The notes: generated from the letters alone by a model not told the origin. A stretch of 64,000 nt of DNA from Clostridium sp. AN503 (GCF_040719375.1 NZ_JBFDTP010000001.1:1302001-1366000), one strand, 5' to 3'; shown: positions 7,495 to 17,183, numbered from the stretch's first letter. Translations and numbers: made by a program.

Positions 7495-8997
7495 ATGAAC
7501 CAGTACATTTTAGTCATTGATGAAGGCACCACGGGAGTGCGCGCAATGCTTTATGACAAGGCGTTTCAGATTGCAGGGGAACATTATGAGAAACTGGATG
7601 TGGACTACCGGGATGGGGGGATCGTAGAAGAAGACCCGGAAGAGATCTATGAGAAATCTGTTGTGTGCTGCAGAAAAGTAGTGGAGAAAGTAGGGATAGA
7701 CGCCGGCCAGATCTTGTGTGTCGGAATCACTACCCAGCGGGCTACCTGGACCCTGTGGGAGCGGGATACCGGAAGGTCCGTGAGGAATTTTGTGGTATGG
7801 CAGGACAGCCGTTCCAGGGACAGGGTGGATGCTGTGCTCCAGGATCCGAGATTTAGGGAGCTGTGCCCGGGGATGGAACCGGCAGTCCGTCCAGTCACCA
7901 TACCGGTATCCCTTCCGGGAGTGCTTGAGGCAGAGCCGGAGCTGGACCGGAGAATGAAGGCGGGAGAGCTTTACTTTGGAACTGTGGATACCTGGCTGGT
8001 GTATAAAATGACGAAGGGCAGGGTATTTGCGGGGGACATCACCAATGCCAGCGTTATGCTGGGCATGGTGCCGCCAGGGGAATTCAAGTGGCCGGAGGCG
8101 CTTCTCCAGGAATATCTGGGGTATCCGATGGATGCGTTCTGTGAGATCAAGGGCTGTGCGGATGACTACGGCATGATGGATCCTGAGATCCTTGGTGTGG
8201 AGATCCCGATCGCGGGGATCATTTCTGACCAGCAGGCTTCTCTGTTTTCCCAGGGCTGTCACGAGAAGAATACGGGAAGGGCTACCAATGGGACCGGAAG
8301 CTTCTTTATGGTGAACCTGGGAGACAGGCTGCCGGAGGAGGAGAAAGGCAGAGGCAGTTCCGTGCCCAAGGTGGCGTGGAAGATCGGGGATGAGATCAAT
8401 TATTCTGTGGAAGCGTACTGTTCGACGACCGGGGCGGTGCTGGAATGGATGAAAGAGAATCTGGGGTGGCTGGATGACATTTCCCGCATTGACGAGGTGT
8501 CAAACTCTGTACCGGATAACGGCGGCGTATACTTTGTGCCGGCTCTTGCGGGGCTTACGGTGCCGGTGGCGGATTATACGGCGAGGGGAGCCTATATGGG
8601 GATATCCGGCACGGCGAAGAAAGAACATTTCGTGAGGGCGACGCTGGAAGCGGTGGCTTACGCGGTGTGCGCGAGCTTTGAAAAGCTCCAGAGAGAGTTC
8701 CAGGTCAATATGCAGGAGGTGAAGATATCGGGAGGCGTGTCCAAGAGCGATCTGGTGGGCCAGGTGATGGCGGATCTTCTGGATATGAAGGTGGACCGGC
8801 CTGCGTCTGTGGAAGCTACGGCCCTGGGAGCGGCCCAGATGGCGGCGATCCAGATGGGGCTGATCACAAAGCAGGACGTGAAGAACATGGTGGAATCCCG
8901 GAAATCGTTTGAACCGGATGAGAAGGCAGCTCAATATAAGGAAAATTACAGAGTGTGGTCAAAGGCAGTGGAGCGGTCCCTGAACTGGCTGCAGTGA
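7495..8997 (+). CDS. FGGY-family carbohydrate/polyol kinase
   Basis: This 500-residue ATP-dependent sugar or polyol kinase has the FGGY N-terminal phosphate motif IDEGTTGVRAMLYD, the NGTGSFFMVNLGD nucleotide-binding region near residue 262 and the C-terminal ISGGVSKSDLVGQVMADLL signature. It is clearly different from the canonical glycerol kinase at 27757-29262: the usual DQGTTS is DEGTTG and the substrate region differs, so the substrate may be another polyol or keto sugar. It is the first gene of a five-gene operon and has a strong AAAGGAGG ribosome site. Confidence 0.82.
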   Translation: MNQYILVIDEGTTGVRAMLYDKAFQIAGEHYEKLDVDYRDGGIVEEDPEEIYEKSVVCCRKVVEKVGIDAGQILCVGITTQRATWTLWERDTGRSVRNFVVWQDSRSRDRVDAVLQDPRFRELCPGMEPAVRPVTIPVSLPGVLEAEPELDRRMKAGELYFGTVDTWLVYKMTKGRVFAGDITNASVMLGMVPPGEFKWPEALLQEYLGYPMDAFCEIKGCADDYGMMDPEILGVEIPIAGIISDQQASLFSQGCHEKNTGRATNGTGSFFMVNLGDRLPEEEKGRGSSVPKVAWKIGDEINYSVEAYCSTTGAVLEWMKENLGWLDDISRIDEVSNSVPDNGGVYFVPALAGLTVPVADYTARGAYMGISGTAKKEHFVRATLEAVAYAVCASFEKLQREFQVNMQEVKISGGVSKSDLVGQVMADLLDMKVDRPASVEATALGAAQMAAIQMGLITKQDVKNMVESRKSFEPDEKAAQYKENYRVWSKAVERSLNWLQ

Positions 8998-9018
8998 GAA
9001 GGGTGAGGAGGTTTACTT

Positions 9019-10251
9019 ATGGGTAAAGAAGATGAGAGAATCAGCAAAACAGCATGGTCCATGATATCCGTGGCATGGGTAGCGGTATTGGCAGTCAATC
9101 TGGCGGTATTTGCATTGGGGATGATGCTTCCCAGCATGAGGGAGGATCTGGGGTTTGGTATTGAGGCGTCCGGCTATCTAAGCGCGGCGGGCTGGATCTT
9201 TAAAGCGGTAGCAACGATCCCGATCGCACTGTTTGTCGCCAAGATCAATCCCAGGTATGTACTGACAATGGTTTATCTGTCGGCAGGTCTGGCGCTGGTC
9301 CTCCAGGGCATGGCAAGAAATGTGGAAATGCTGATGGTGGGGCGGGCGCTGACTTCCATAGCGGCAGCCGGTATCCTGTCCCCGCTGGTGCCGATCAAGA
9401 TCAGCTGGGTGCCGCAGAAACGCATTGCATATGTAAACGGCATTGAGAACTGTATCGGTCCGGTAGGGCAGGCCCTTGGAACCGTAGCGGTAACTTCCCT
9501 GATCGCCATATTCAGCGGCTGGAGAAATGTGATGATCAGCCTGGGTGTGATCATGATCGTGATCGCAATTGTGTTTGTATTCATTTATAAGGAAAAGGAA
9601 GGCCAGGAGTTTAAAAAGAGCGATGCCAAATTCTTAGAGCCGCTCAAATCAGCTCTGAAGCTGAAAGAGGTATGGCTGCTGGCTCTGGGATGGCCGGGTA
9701 CCAGCCTTGTGTGGATCGCCACCTACACATTCTGGCCCACTTACGCCACCGAATCCCTGGGACTGACACTGGGAGAAGCGGGATTTGTACTGGGGTTATT
9801 CCCGATCGCTTCCGCCATAGCTTCCTTTATATCACCCAGCATCACCAATAAGATCGGCTATGATAAGCTGATGATCTGGCCGTGGGGCTTTATCCTTCCG
9901 GTGGCATATTTCGGAATGCTCCAGACTGGAAACCTGCCGATCCTCTGCCTCTGCTCCCTTGTTGCAGGATTCGGAGCCTACGCGTTTGTACCGATCGCGT
10001 TTACCACCCTGTACAAGCTGCCCAATGTACAGCCGAGGACCGTTACCCTTGGGATCAGCTGCATCCTTACGATGGTTGGAGTGGGAAGCTCCATGGGCGG
10101 GACTCTGGCGGGTATCCTGGGCGAGTCCATGGGCCTGTACAATGCCATGGCAATCTGCTGCCTGTCGCCGCTTATCTTTGGCATCCTGACGCTGTTCCTT
10201 CCTGAACGGGGCAGAAAGTATATGGAAAAAATGGAGAAGGCAGGACAATAG
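9019..10251 (+). CDS. MFS transporter
   Basis: This 410-residue integral membrane protein has about 12 hydrophobic segments and the major facilitator layout: a first segment WVAVLAVNLAVFALGMMLPS, an Asn-Pro-Arg loop (AKINPRY) between segments 2 and 3, and a long central cytoplasmic loop near residues 190-215. It resembles organic-anion or cyanate-type carriers, but the substrate cannot be read from sequence. Its place directly after the kinase makes it the likely uptake system for the kinase substrate. Confidence 0.8.
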   Translation: MGKEDERISKTAWSMISVAWVAVLAVNLAVFALGMMLPSMREDLGFGIEASGYLSAAGWIFKAVATIPIALFVAKINPRYVLTMVYLSAGLALVLQGMARNVEMLMVGRALTSIAAAGILSPLVPIKISWVPQKRIAYVNGIENCIGPVGQALGTVAVTSLIAIFSGWRNVMISLGVIMIVIAIVFVFIYKEKEGQEFKKSDAKFLEPLKSALKLKEVWLLALGWPGTSLVWIATYTFWPTYATESLGLTLGEAGFVLGLFPIASAIASFISPSITNKIGYDKLMIWPWGFILPVAYFGMLQTGNLPILCLCSLVAGFGAYAFVPIAFTTLYKLPNVQPRTVTLGISCILTMVGVGSSMGGTLAGILGESMGLYNAMAICCLSPLIFGILTLFLPERGRKYMEKMEKAGQ

Positions 10252-10254
10252 CCT

Positions 10255-10938
10255 ATGGATATTGATATTTATCTGGTAAGGCATGGAGAGACAAAGAACA
10301 ATAGAGAGGGCGTTCTGGTAGGCCGGAGGGATGTGGAGCTGTCTGAGGAGGGCAGGGAACAGATCAGGCAAATGACCAGTCAATACCCCTTTCCACAGCC
10401 ATCTGTTGTCTACGTAAGTCCCATGAGCCGGTGCCTGGAGACAGCCGCCCTGGTGTTTCCTGACAGCTTAAAAGACCGTAGAGCGCGCGTGGAGGAACAA
10501 CTGATCGAGATGGACTTTGGCTGTTATGAGGGAATGCCGGTCAGGGCATTTGCCGGCACGGATCTGTATGAGGGCTGGACAGAACAGCGGCCGGATGCAG
10601 GACTGACCGGGGGAGAGACCTTTGGCGAGGTGGAACGGAGAATGATAGCGGCATTTGACCGGATCTTGTCGGACTGCCTTTCAGAAGGGATCAAAACAGC
10701 AGGGGTCGTCAGCCATAATATGGTGATCGTCCGTCTGCTCCGCGGGCATATGACCGCCGAGATCCCCTCAGAAGCCCGTTTCTGTCCTAACGGAATGGGC
10801 TTCCACCTCCGGGTGGAGGAAGAACGGTGGAGGAAAGAACGGATGATGGAATTCGTGAGGCTTCTGCCGGAGGGAGCAGGGCGGCCTGATCCGCTGCAGT
10901 CGCCCTATATTATAGAAAAAAATGAGAAACAGGAATAA
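10255..10938 (+). CDS. Histidine phosphatase family protein (phosphoglycerate mutase-like)
   Basis: The protein has the RHGET motif with catalytic His10, and the second catalytic histidine is in VVSHNM (His154). Its 227 residues suit the cofactor-dependent mutase/broad phosphatase superfamily. It lies three bases after the carrier gene and ahead of an FAD oxidase, so it probably dephosphorylates an intermediate of the same pathway. A CobC-like or general phosphatase role is equally possible from sequence alone. Confidence 0.8.
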   Translation: MDIDIYLVRHGETKNNREGVLVGRRDVELSEEGREQIRQMTSQYPFPQPSVVYVSPMSRCLETAALVFPDSLKDRRARVEEQLIEMDFGCYEGMPVRAFAGTDLYEGWTEQRPDAGLTGGETFGEVERRMIAAFDRILSDCLSEGIKTAGVVSHNMVIVRLLRGHMTAEIPSEARFCPNGMGFHLRVEEERWRKERMMEFVRLLPEGAGRPDPLQSPYIIEKNEKQE

Positions 10939-10952
10939 GGAGGAATCATAAC

Positions 10953-12422
10953 ATGAAGGTATCATTAGAACAGGCGCTCAATGGACTGAGGGAGATCGTG
11001 GGAGCAGAGCATGTGCTGACAGACGAACAGTCCCTGAAACTGGGGGACAGTTATAACAGGAGCTATGCAAAGGCATTTGACCTGTATCAGACCCCGCTTC
11101 CCATCGCCATAGTGAATGTGTATTCAACGGACCAGGTTTCTGCGGTGCTGTCTTACTGCAATGAGAATCTGATCCATGTGATCCCCAGGACCGGCGCGTC
11201 AGGAGGGGAGGGCCTGCTGGAGGTGATCTGTGAAGATACGATCATCCTGGACGCCTCCAACATGAATCAGATCCTGAAGATCGACCAGGACAATATGATG
11301 GTGACCTGCCAGTGCGGCGCGCCGCTCCAGGAGGTGGAGGACCAGGTGAACCGGCTTGGGCTGACCACGGGGCACAGTCCACAGTCAAGGCCCATGGCCC
11401 AGATGGGCGGGCTGGTGGCTACAAGGAGCATTGGGCAGTTCTCTACTTATTACGGGGCCATCGAAGACATGATCTGCGGGATGGAAGCTGTGACGCCGGA
11501 TGGCAGGGTGATGCGGATAAGGAATGTGCCGAGGCGGTCCGCCGGCCCTGATCTAAGACATATCTTTATGGGCAGCGAGGGCGCGCTTGGATTTATCACG
11601 GAAGTTACCGTGAAGCTGTATCCCTATTATCCCGATGATATGTGGATGGGCGGTTATATCATGAAGGATATGCAGACCGGTTTTAAAGCTCTGCGCCAGA
11701 TCATCGTGGAAGGCTATAAGCCGTCGGTGGTACGGCTCTATGATAAACCGGATATGGATTACAACTTCGGCAGCGTAAAACTGAAGGATGAGGAAGCGTT
11801 CATGTTCTTTGTCGCTGAGGGGCCTGCGGCGTTGACAAAGGCCACGGGAGACCGGATCCATGAGATCGCGCTCCAGTACGGCGGGGAATATGTGGGGACC
11901 AGGGCGGTAGAACACTGGATGATCCACCGCAACGACCTCTGCGACCAGTACAAGGGAACAGCCCGGGCGGAGAAATACCGGCAGACCCAGACGGTCTACT
12001 CCACAACGGAGATTTCTGCCAGTTGGACGGACATCGCAAAGATCTATGAAGATGTCATGAAAAATGTCCCGCCTCAGATCGACAACCTGGTCATGCTGGG
12101 CGGACACGTGTCTCACAGCTATATCAATGGGACGAATATTTATTTTGTATACCGCCTGAAAATGAGTTCGCCGGAAGCTGCCGACGGAGAGCACACGAAA
12201 ATGGTCCATGCGATCTGTGATGAAGTGCTGAAATACGAGACCGGCGGCTGTGTCCACCATCACGGGATGGGGAAGAAGCGTGTGCCGCTGGCGTGGAAAG
12301 AACACGGAACTTCCTACCCGCTGATGATCGAGCTAAAGCAGATGCTGGACCCCAACAATATCATGAACCCGGGCGTCCTGGTCATGCTGAAGGACCTGGA
12401 AAAAGAACAGAAGGAGGCTTAA
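10953..12422 (+). CDS. FAD-linked oxidase resembling alkyldihydroxyacetone-phosphate synthase
   Basis: This 489-residue member of the GlcD/vanillyl-alcohol oxidase fold has the FAD-binding segment PRTGASGGEG near residue 75 and GGLVATRSIGQFSTYYGAIE near residue 150. The C-terminal features are those of AGPS-type enzymes: GHVSHSY followed by an aromatic strand, and CVHHHGMGKKR, where AGPS has a His-His-His loop and GxGK. It may be an oxidase or dehydrogenase of a hydroxy acid or polyol, or a true ether-forming or ether-cleaving enzyme. It sits in an operon with a tautomerase and a kinase. Confidence 0.75.
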   Translation: MKVSLEQALNGLREIVGAEHVLTDEQSLKLGDSYNRSYAKAFDLYQTPLPIAIVNVYSTDQVSAVLSYCNENLIHVIPRTGASGGEGLLEVICEDTIILDASNMNQILKIDQDNMMVTCQCGAPLQEVEDQVNRLGLTTGHSPQSRPMAQMGGLVATRSIGQFSTYYGAIEDMICGMEAVTPDGRVMRIRNVPRRSAGPDLRHIFMGSEGALGFITEVTVKLYPYYPDDMWMGGYIMKDMQTGFKALRQIIVEGYKPSVVRLYDKPDMDYNFGSVKLKDEEAFMFFVAEGPAALTKATGDRIHEIALQYGGEYVGTRAVEHWMIHRNDLCDQYKGTARAEKYRQTQTVYSTTEISASWTDIAKIYEDVMKNVPPQIDNLVMLGGHVSHSYINGTNIYFVYRLKMSSPEAADGEHTKMVHAICDEVLKYETGGCVHHHGMGKKRVPLAWKEHGTSYPLMIELKQMLDPNNIMNPGVLVMLKDLEKEQKEA

Positions 12423-12425
12423 GAC

Positions 12426-12770
12426 ATGCCATATGTAGGGATACATACCTCAAAACAGTTGACCGGCGCTGATAAAGAGCGGATCAAGACCGGGCTTGGG
12501 GCGGCCATCAGCCTGATCCCCAATAAAAGGGAAGAGCTGCTGCTCGTGGAATTCCTGGACGGGAATACCATGTATATGGGCGGAAAGCAGGAGCTTCCTG
12601 CGGCCTATGTGGATGTACGGTGCTATAAAAGCGCGCCTTATGAGGATAATAAGGCATTTACAGAGCAGGTTTACCAGATCCTGGGGGAAATGCCGGGATT
12701 AGAGACTGGACAGGTATATGTGACCATTACCGAGTATGAACACTGGGGAAGCAAGGGAACCCTGAAATAA
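12426..12770 (+). CDS. MIF/4-oxalocrotonate tautomerase superfamily protein
   Basis: This 114-residue protein starts MPYVGIHTSK, so cleavage of the initiator Met would leave the catalytic N-terminal proline of the tautomerase superfamily. Length and strand pattern fit the MIF-like branch (phenylpyruvate/keto-enol tautomerases) with two beta-alpha-beta units. It starts three bases after the FAD oxidase stop and ends the operon, so it probably handles the keto or enol product of that oxidase. Confidence 0.75.
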   Translation: MPYVGIHTSKQLTGADKERIKTGLGAAISLIPNKREELLLVEFLDGNTMYMGGKQELPAAYVDVRCYKSAPYEDNKAFTEQVYQILGEMPGLETGQVYVTITEYEHWGSKGTLK

Positions 12771-12774
12771 AAAG

Positions 12775-12808
12775 AAGGGGGATGCCGCAGATATGTGACA
12801 TCCCCTTT
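12775..12808 (-). terminator. Terminator hairpin between convergent genes
   Basis: AAGGGGGATG pairs with CATCCCCTTT around a 14-base loop. On the minus strand it is followed by a T-rich stretch, so it best serves the regulator gene's transcript as a leaderless backstop after its convergent neighbour; on the plus strand the T-run is short. Confidence 0.6.
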
Positions 12809-12813
12809 GGAGA

Positions 12814-13740
12814 TCAGTAAAAACGGGGCCGGGTTTTCTTGTCCAGAATGGACCTTTGGGTGACGGATATTTCCGACGGCTTCAGGTAGTAGCCTAAAAG
12901 ACGGTTCATGCCGTAGTTGTTCCGGTTCCCCAAGATCACGGGCGTAGTACTGTCTGCTCTGTCGTAAAGGTCCTGTGGGACCGGGACTGCGCGGCAGGAG
13001 GAGGAAGCGTTCATCTCCGGATGATTGCGGATCAGGATGATATCGCAGCCCCCGTCCAAAAGCAGGGCGCGCTGGGTTGAATAGGGCGCGTCAATATGAC
13101 GGATGTCATAGGCCCCGGTCAACTGCTGGAGCAGAACGGTCTGGTCGGTACAAAGCGGGTCCGATGCGGCCACCAGCCCGTCCCGGAGGCATCCGCCCCT
13201 GGCCTCTGAAATATAGAGGGTGTATTCCGCTGAGTAGATGGAATCAGGCAGGCTTGCGATGACTTCCAGATCCGGGTACTGGGGCATCAGCCGTTTGGCT
13301 GTGGTCCACGATACGATGGAAAAATCATAGATACCGCGGCTTAGGAGCTTGAGCCGTTTTGAGCTTCCCTGGACATAGGCGAATGCAAAAGGGACCGGGC
13401 TGTTCTCCATGGATTTACATACTCCGGAGGCAAGTCCCTGGAGCTCTAAGGAGAGGGGCAGCGGCATGGTGCCGGTGATGGTGTCGATCCCGGACATCTC
13501 GTAAAGCTTTTTCTTATCGAGGGCGGTCAGGATCGTTCCGCGCTTGCGCATCTTTTCCGTGGAAATGGAGCCGGATTCCTCTAAGATCATCATGGCGTCC
13601 TGTACCGTGCCTCTGGAAACATGGAAGGTCTCCGTGCAGTAGGCGATGGTAGGGCATTTGTCTCCGACCTCACTGGCGAGGAATTCCCGTGCCAGATAGT
13701 TGGTAAGGATGCCTGTTTTTTTATAAAACTGAGTTATCAT
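12814..13740 (-). CDS. GntR/YhfZ-like transcriptional regulator
   Basis: This 308-residue protein has an N-terminal winged helix (CTETFHVSRGTVQDAMMILE, residues about 34-53) and a C-terminal domain shaped like a periplasmic-binding fold, as in YhfZ. The chosen start at 13740 (MITQFYKK) has an AGGGGGG site; the longer frame upstream runs through the divergent promoter. It is transcribed away from the ETF operon, so it probably regulates this operon or the flavin cluster as a whole in response to a small acid or sugar ligand. Confidence 0.78.
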   Translation of the reverse strand: MITQFYKKTGILTNYLAREFLASEVGDKCPTIAYCTETFHVSRGTVQDAMMILEESGSISTEKMRKRGTILTALDKKKLYEMSGIDTITGTMPLPLSLELQGLASGVCKSMENSPVPFAFAYVQGSSKRLKLLSRGIYDFSIVSWTTAKRLMPQYPDLEVIASLPDSIYSAEYTLYISEARGGCLRDGLVAASDPLCTDQTVLLQQLTGAYDIRHIDAPYSTQRALLLDGGCDIILIRNHPEMNASSSCRAVPVPQDLYDRADSTTPVILGNRNNYGMNRLLGYYLKPSEISVTQRSILDKKTRPRFY

Positions 13741-13825
13741 TGGAATAACCCCCCTGAACAAAATTGTACTGTAATTCATCATAACATAGGAAATTTTAAA
13801 ACACAAGATAATCGTGAGGTACCGT

Positions 13826-14659
13826 ATGGGCGTGGGAGAGCAGCAGGAAAAAGGCAAATTTCGTATTTTAATCTGTTTTAAAGTGGTCCATGATCTGGAT
13901 ACCGTGCTGGAGGCGGACTGGAAGTGCGCCACAGACGGGAAGGTGGACGTTTCTTATACCAGAGTGCAGTTGGGATGCTACGATGAGGCAGCCCTGGAAA
14001 ATGGCCTGAGGCTGGCGGACCAGCTCCGGCAGCTTGGGCGGGAGACAGAAGTGACGGCCTTTACGGTCGGACCGGAAGCTTCGGACGAGATCTTTAAAAA
14101 TCTGTATGCGGTGAAATGTGACCGGGTCGTTTTCCGGGAATGCAGGGAGGACTTAAGCTTCTATCCGGAGAGGACCGCAATGGAAATCGCTTCATTTGCT
14201 GAGTCGGAAGGCGGTTTTGACCTGATCCTGATGGGGCAGAAGGCGTCGGTGGGAGACAGCGGCAGGGTGCCGTGGACAACGGCGGAGTATCTGGGACTGC
14301 CTGCGGTTTCGCAGGTCCGGGAGCTTTTCATCCGGGATGGCGCCGTCCTGGCGGTGTCGGAAGCGGATGGCTGGGAGCGCAGCTATCTGTGCCGAAAAGC
14401 GGTGGTCTGTGCGTTTGGAAATGCCAGATATCCATATCTCAGGGTGGCAACCCTGCGGGAAAAGCTGTCTTCGGCAAAAAAACAGGTGCAATTGTGGACG
14501 GGGCCGGGCCGGGAAGGAAAAAGGCAGGCCGAACCGGCGGAACCTGTGGGATTTTACAGGCAGGCCGAGGAGTACCGCTGTGCTGTTGTTGAGGGATCAA
14601 ACACCCGTGAACGGGCAGAGCAGCTTTATAAAATCTTGAAGGAGGCGGGCATATTGTGA
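13826..14659 (+). CDS. Electron transfer flavoprotein beta subunit (first pair)
   Basis: The protein has the EtfB fold: FRILICFKVVHD at the N-terminus, the YDEAALENGLRLA helix near residue 58, and DLILMGQKASVGDSGRVPW with the nucleotide-binding region near residue 140. A GTG at 13814 is also open, but ATG 13826 has GAGG six bases upstream. The gene overlaps the alpha subunit by four bases. It would accept electrons from the GlcD-like dehydrogenase two genes downstream. Confidence 0.82.
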   Translation: MGVGEQQEKGKFRILICFKVVHDLDTVLEADWKCATDGKVDVSYTRVQLGCYDEAALENGLRLADQLRQLGRETEVTAFTVGPEASDEIFKNLYAVKCDRVVFRECREDLSFYPERTAMEIASFAESEGGFDLILMGQKASVGDSGRVPWTTAEYLGLPAVSQVRELFIRDGAVLAVSEADGWERSYLCRKAVVCAFGNARYPYLRVATLREKLSSAKKQVQLWTGPGREGKRQAEPAEPVGFYRQAEEYRCAVVEGSNTRERAEQLYKILKEAGIL

Positions 14660-15606
14660 AGATCGCTGTGATCGCATGGGGAGAGACGGTACGGCAGCAG
14701 GCCCTGGAGGCATCCGCTGCCCTGGCTCCTTTGGACAGCCGGGAGCTGGAATTGTGGACATTCGGAGTGGGTGTGAAGGAGGAATGGTTCCGGGACCTGC
14801 CGGTCCAGAATGTTCTTATATTAAATGGCTTGGGTGATCTGTACACGGGTACAGGCCAGTATGTGGAAACGTTCCTGCATCTGATGAGAGAACGGGAAAT
14901 GGAGCTGGCGGTATTTCCCGACAGTGAAAAGGGCATGGAACTGGCAGCCAGGGTATCGGCAGGCCTGGGGACGGCGGCGTCTTTTCAGGTGACTGGCCTG
15001 AGGACAGACGAGTCAGGTATATTGCTGGAAAGAAAGGTGTACAGCTGCAACCTGGAGGGGTGGTTTCGCGCTCCGAGGGGACCATTTGCCATGAGCTTTG
15101 ACAAAAATGCCATGGAGGAGAGCATGCAGAGGGGCGCTCCGGATATTCTGCGGATGCAGGTCCCGGCAGAACAGAGGGAGGAGTTTTCAGGCTATGAGGA
15201 AAAAATACTTCCCGAAAGCGGCAGCCTGGAACACGCAAAGCGCCTTGTGGTTGCCGGACGAGGCGCGGCAGACAGGGATACCCTGGAGCTGCTTGGCAGG
15301 ATCAGCCAGGCGCTGGATGCCTCCCTCGGAGCTACCAGACCGGCGGTTCTGGATGCCATGCTGCCCTATTCCAGTATGATCGGCATGACCGGCGTGATCG
15401 CCAGGCCGGAGCTTTGCCTGGTGTTCGGTGCGTCCGGCTCCGCTCCGTTTATGATCGGCGTGAGGGACAGCCAGGTTCTGGCGGCGGTGAACCATAACCC
15501 GGATGCAGCGATCTTTCGTTCCTGCGATCTGGCGGTGGTGGATGATGCGGGGGATTTTGCGGCGGCGTTCCTGGAAGTGGTCAGAGAGAAGGAGGGGCGG
15601 TCATGA
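14656..15606 (+). CDS. Electron transfer flavoprotein alpha subunit (first pair)
   Basis: The 316-residue EtfA has the C-terminal FAD-binding domain with VVAGRGAADRDTLELLGRIS, LGATRPAVLDAMLP, and LVFGASGSAPFMIGV followed by AVNHNPDAAIF. It has no ferredoxin extension, unlike the second alpha subunit at 18049. It starts with GTG, coupled to the beta gene. It overlaps the following dehydrogenase gene by four bases, so the three are translated together. Confidence 0.85.
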   Translation: MKIAVIAWGETVRQQALEASAALAPLDSRELELWTFGVGVKEEWFRDLPVQNVLILNGLGDLYTGTGQYVETFLHLMREREMELAVFPDSEKGMELAARVSAGLGTAASFQVTGLRTDESGILLERKVYSCNLEGWFRAPRGPFAMSFDKNAMEESMQRGAPDILRMQVPAEQREEFSGYEEKILPESGSLEHAKRLVVAGRGAADRDTLELLGRISQALDASLGATRPAVLDAMLPYSSMIGMTGVIARPELCLVFGASGSAPFMIGVRDSQVLAAVNHNPDAAIFRSCDLAVVDDAGDFAAAFLEVVREKEGRS

Positions 15607-17183
15607 GTGGGTTGATACATAACATGGAAGAGCGGTATGTGGGTTATCTGCAGGATGAATCCAGAATGCAGGGATCGGCGGAAAAGATCGCGTTTCCCCG
15701 GGATGTAGAGGAGATAAGGCAGGTGTTGGATCTCTGCCGGGATAACCGGATGCCGGTGACGCTGCAGGGCGCCCGCACGGGAATTGCAGGAGCGGCGGTC
15801 CCGGCGGGCGGCCTGGTACTGAACCTGTCAAAGCTTAACAGGATCACGGGAGTCAGACAGGAGGGGGAACTCTTTTTTCTGGAGGCTGAGCCTGGGGTCC
15901 TCTTAAGCGACTTAAAAGAAACGCTGGCATCGGGACGTTTTGACACGGATGGCTGGACAGATGCGTCAAAAGAGGCGCTTGCCAATATGCAGAAAAAAGG
16001 CAGTCTCCGGTTTGCCCCGGACCCAACAGAGACGACGGCGACAGTAGGCGGAATGTTTGCCAGCAATGCAAAAGGGCTTTCCGGGTATCGTTTTGGCAGG
16101 ATGTCCGACCATACGGAGCAGGTTACGCTTATGCTGTCTGACAAAACCCTGTGGAGGGTCCGCAGAGGGGAGTACCGGGCAGATGATACGGGCTGCCGTC
16201 TGCCGGATGGGTCCTTGCTTCCGGTTCTTTGCCGGGCGGGGCGGGACGGGATCCAGTCGCCGGAGCGGGAAGCCGCGGCGTCCGGATATCCGCTGACCAT
16301 GCAGCCGGGACAGGATCTGATGGATCTGCTCGCGGGCAGTGAAGGGATGCTGGGGATTGTGGTTTCCCTGGAGCTGAGGCTTATAGAAAGTCCGGCGGAG
16401 TGCTGGGGCATCCTGTTTTTCTTTGCGGACCAGAGGATGGCGGCGGAGTTTGCCGGACTGGCAGGGACGATACCAGGCGATGCCAGGGTCACCGCAGCAG
16501 AATTTTTCGACAGGGTCTCCCTGGATGTGGCAGAGCAGATGAAAAGCCGGATGACCAGTTTGAAAGCGATTCCCGATATTCCCAGGGACAGAGCTGCCGC
16601 GGTCTATATAGAACTGGAAGCGGACAGCGAAGAACATGCGGAGGGGTTTCTTTTGGAGCTTCTGGATCTGTTTGGAGCGTGTGGGGGAGAAGAGGCGGAC
16701 ACCTGGGCGGCATCGGGACTGCGGGAGATGGAAAAATTCAGGCTGTTCCGCCATGCGGTCCCTGAAGGGATCAACAACTGTGTGGACGAGATCAGAAGAA
16801 TACTTCCGGGATTTGTGAAGATGGGAGCGGATTTCGGCGGGACCGGCATGGAATTGAATAAGCAGATTGAGTACTACAGCAGGGACGCTCAAAAGGCCGG
16901 CGTCCGGGCGGTGATCTTTGGACATGCATTGGAACGGCGTTTCCATGTGAATCTCCTTCCTGAAACGGAGGAGGAAAAAAAGAAGGCGGACGAGCTGATG
17001 GAACAGTGGGCAGATGCGAAAGCCGCAGAAGGCGTGAGCCTGGCGGCGGAAAACGGGATTGGGAAAGTAAAGGCGGCCCTGGTAAAGGAACGGCTTTCTG
17101 AGGGTCTTATGGAAAATATGCGGGCGGTGAAAGATCACTTTGACCGGGACAGGATACTGAACAGAGGGAATATGGGGCTGTGA
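15603..17183 (+). CDS. GlcD/D-lactate dehydrogenase-type FAD-binding oxidoreductase
   Basis: This 526-residue flavoprotein of the glycolate oxidase/D-lactate dehydrogenase family shows the FAD pocket PVTLQGARTGIAGAAVPAGG near residue 50 and GGMFASNAKGLSGYRFGRMS near residue 145, with the C-terminal HALERRFHVNLLPE motif. ETF genes directly upstream and downstream make it the probable dehydrogenase partner, as LctD is to LctBC in Acetobacterium lactate oxidation. The actual 2-hydroxy acid is unknown. Confidence 0.85.
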   Translation: MSGLIHNMEERYVGYLQDESRMQGSAEKIAFPRDVEEIRQVLDLCRDNRMPVTLQGARTGIAGAAVPAGGLVLNLSKLNRITGVRQEGELFFLEAEPGVLLSDLKETLASGRFDTDGWTDASKEALANMQKKGSLRFAPDPTETTATVGGMFASNAKGLSGYRFGRMSDHTEQVTLMLSDKTLWRVRRGEYRADDTGCRLPDGSLLPVLCRAGRDGIQSPEREAAASGYPLTMQPGQDLMDLLAGSEGMLGIVVSLELRLIESPAECWGILFFFADQRMAAEFAGLAGTIPGDARVTAAEFFDRVSLDVAEQMKSRMTSLKAIPDIPRDRAAAVYIELEADSEEHAEGFLLELLDLFGACGGEEADTWAASGLREMEKFRLFRHAVPEGINNCVDEIRRILPGFVKMGADFGGTGMELNKQIEYYSRDAQKAGVRAVIFGHALERRFHVNLLPETEEEKKKADELMEQWADAKAAEGVSLAAENGIGKVKAALVKERLSEGLMENMRAVKDHFDRDRILNRGNMGL

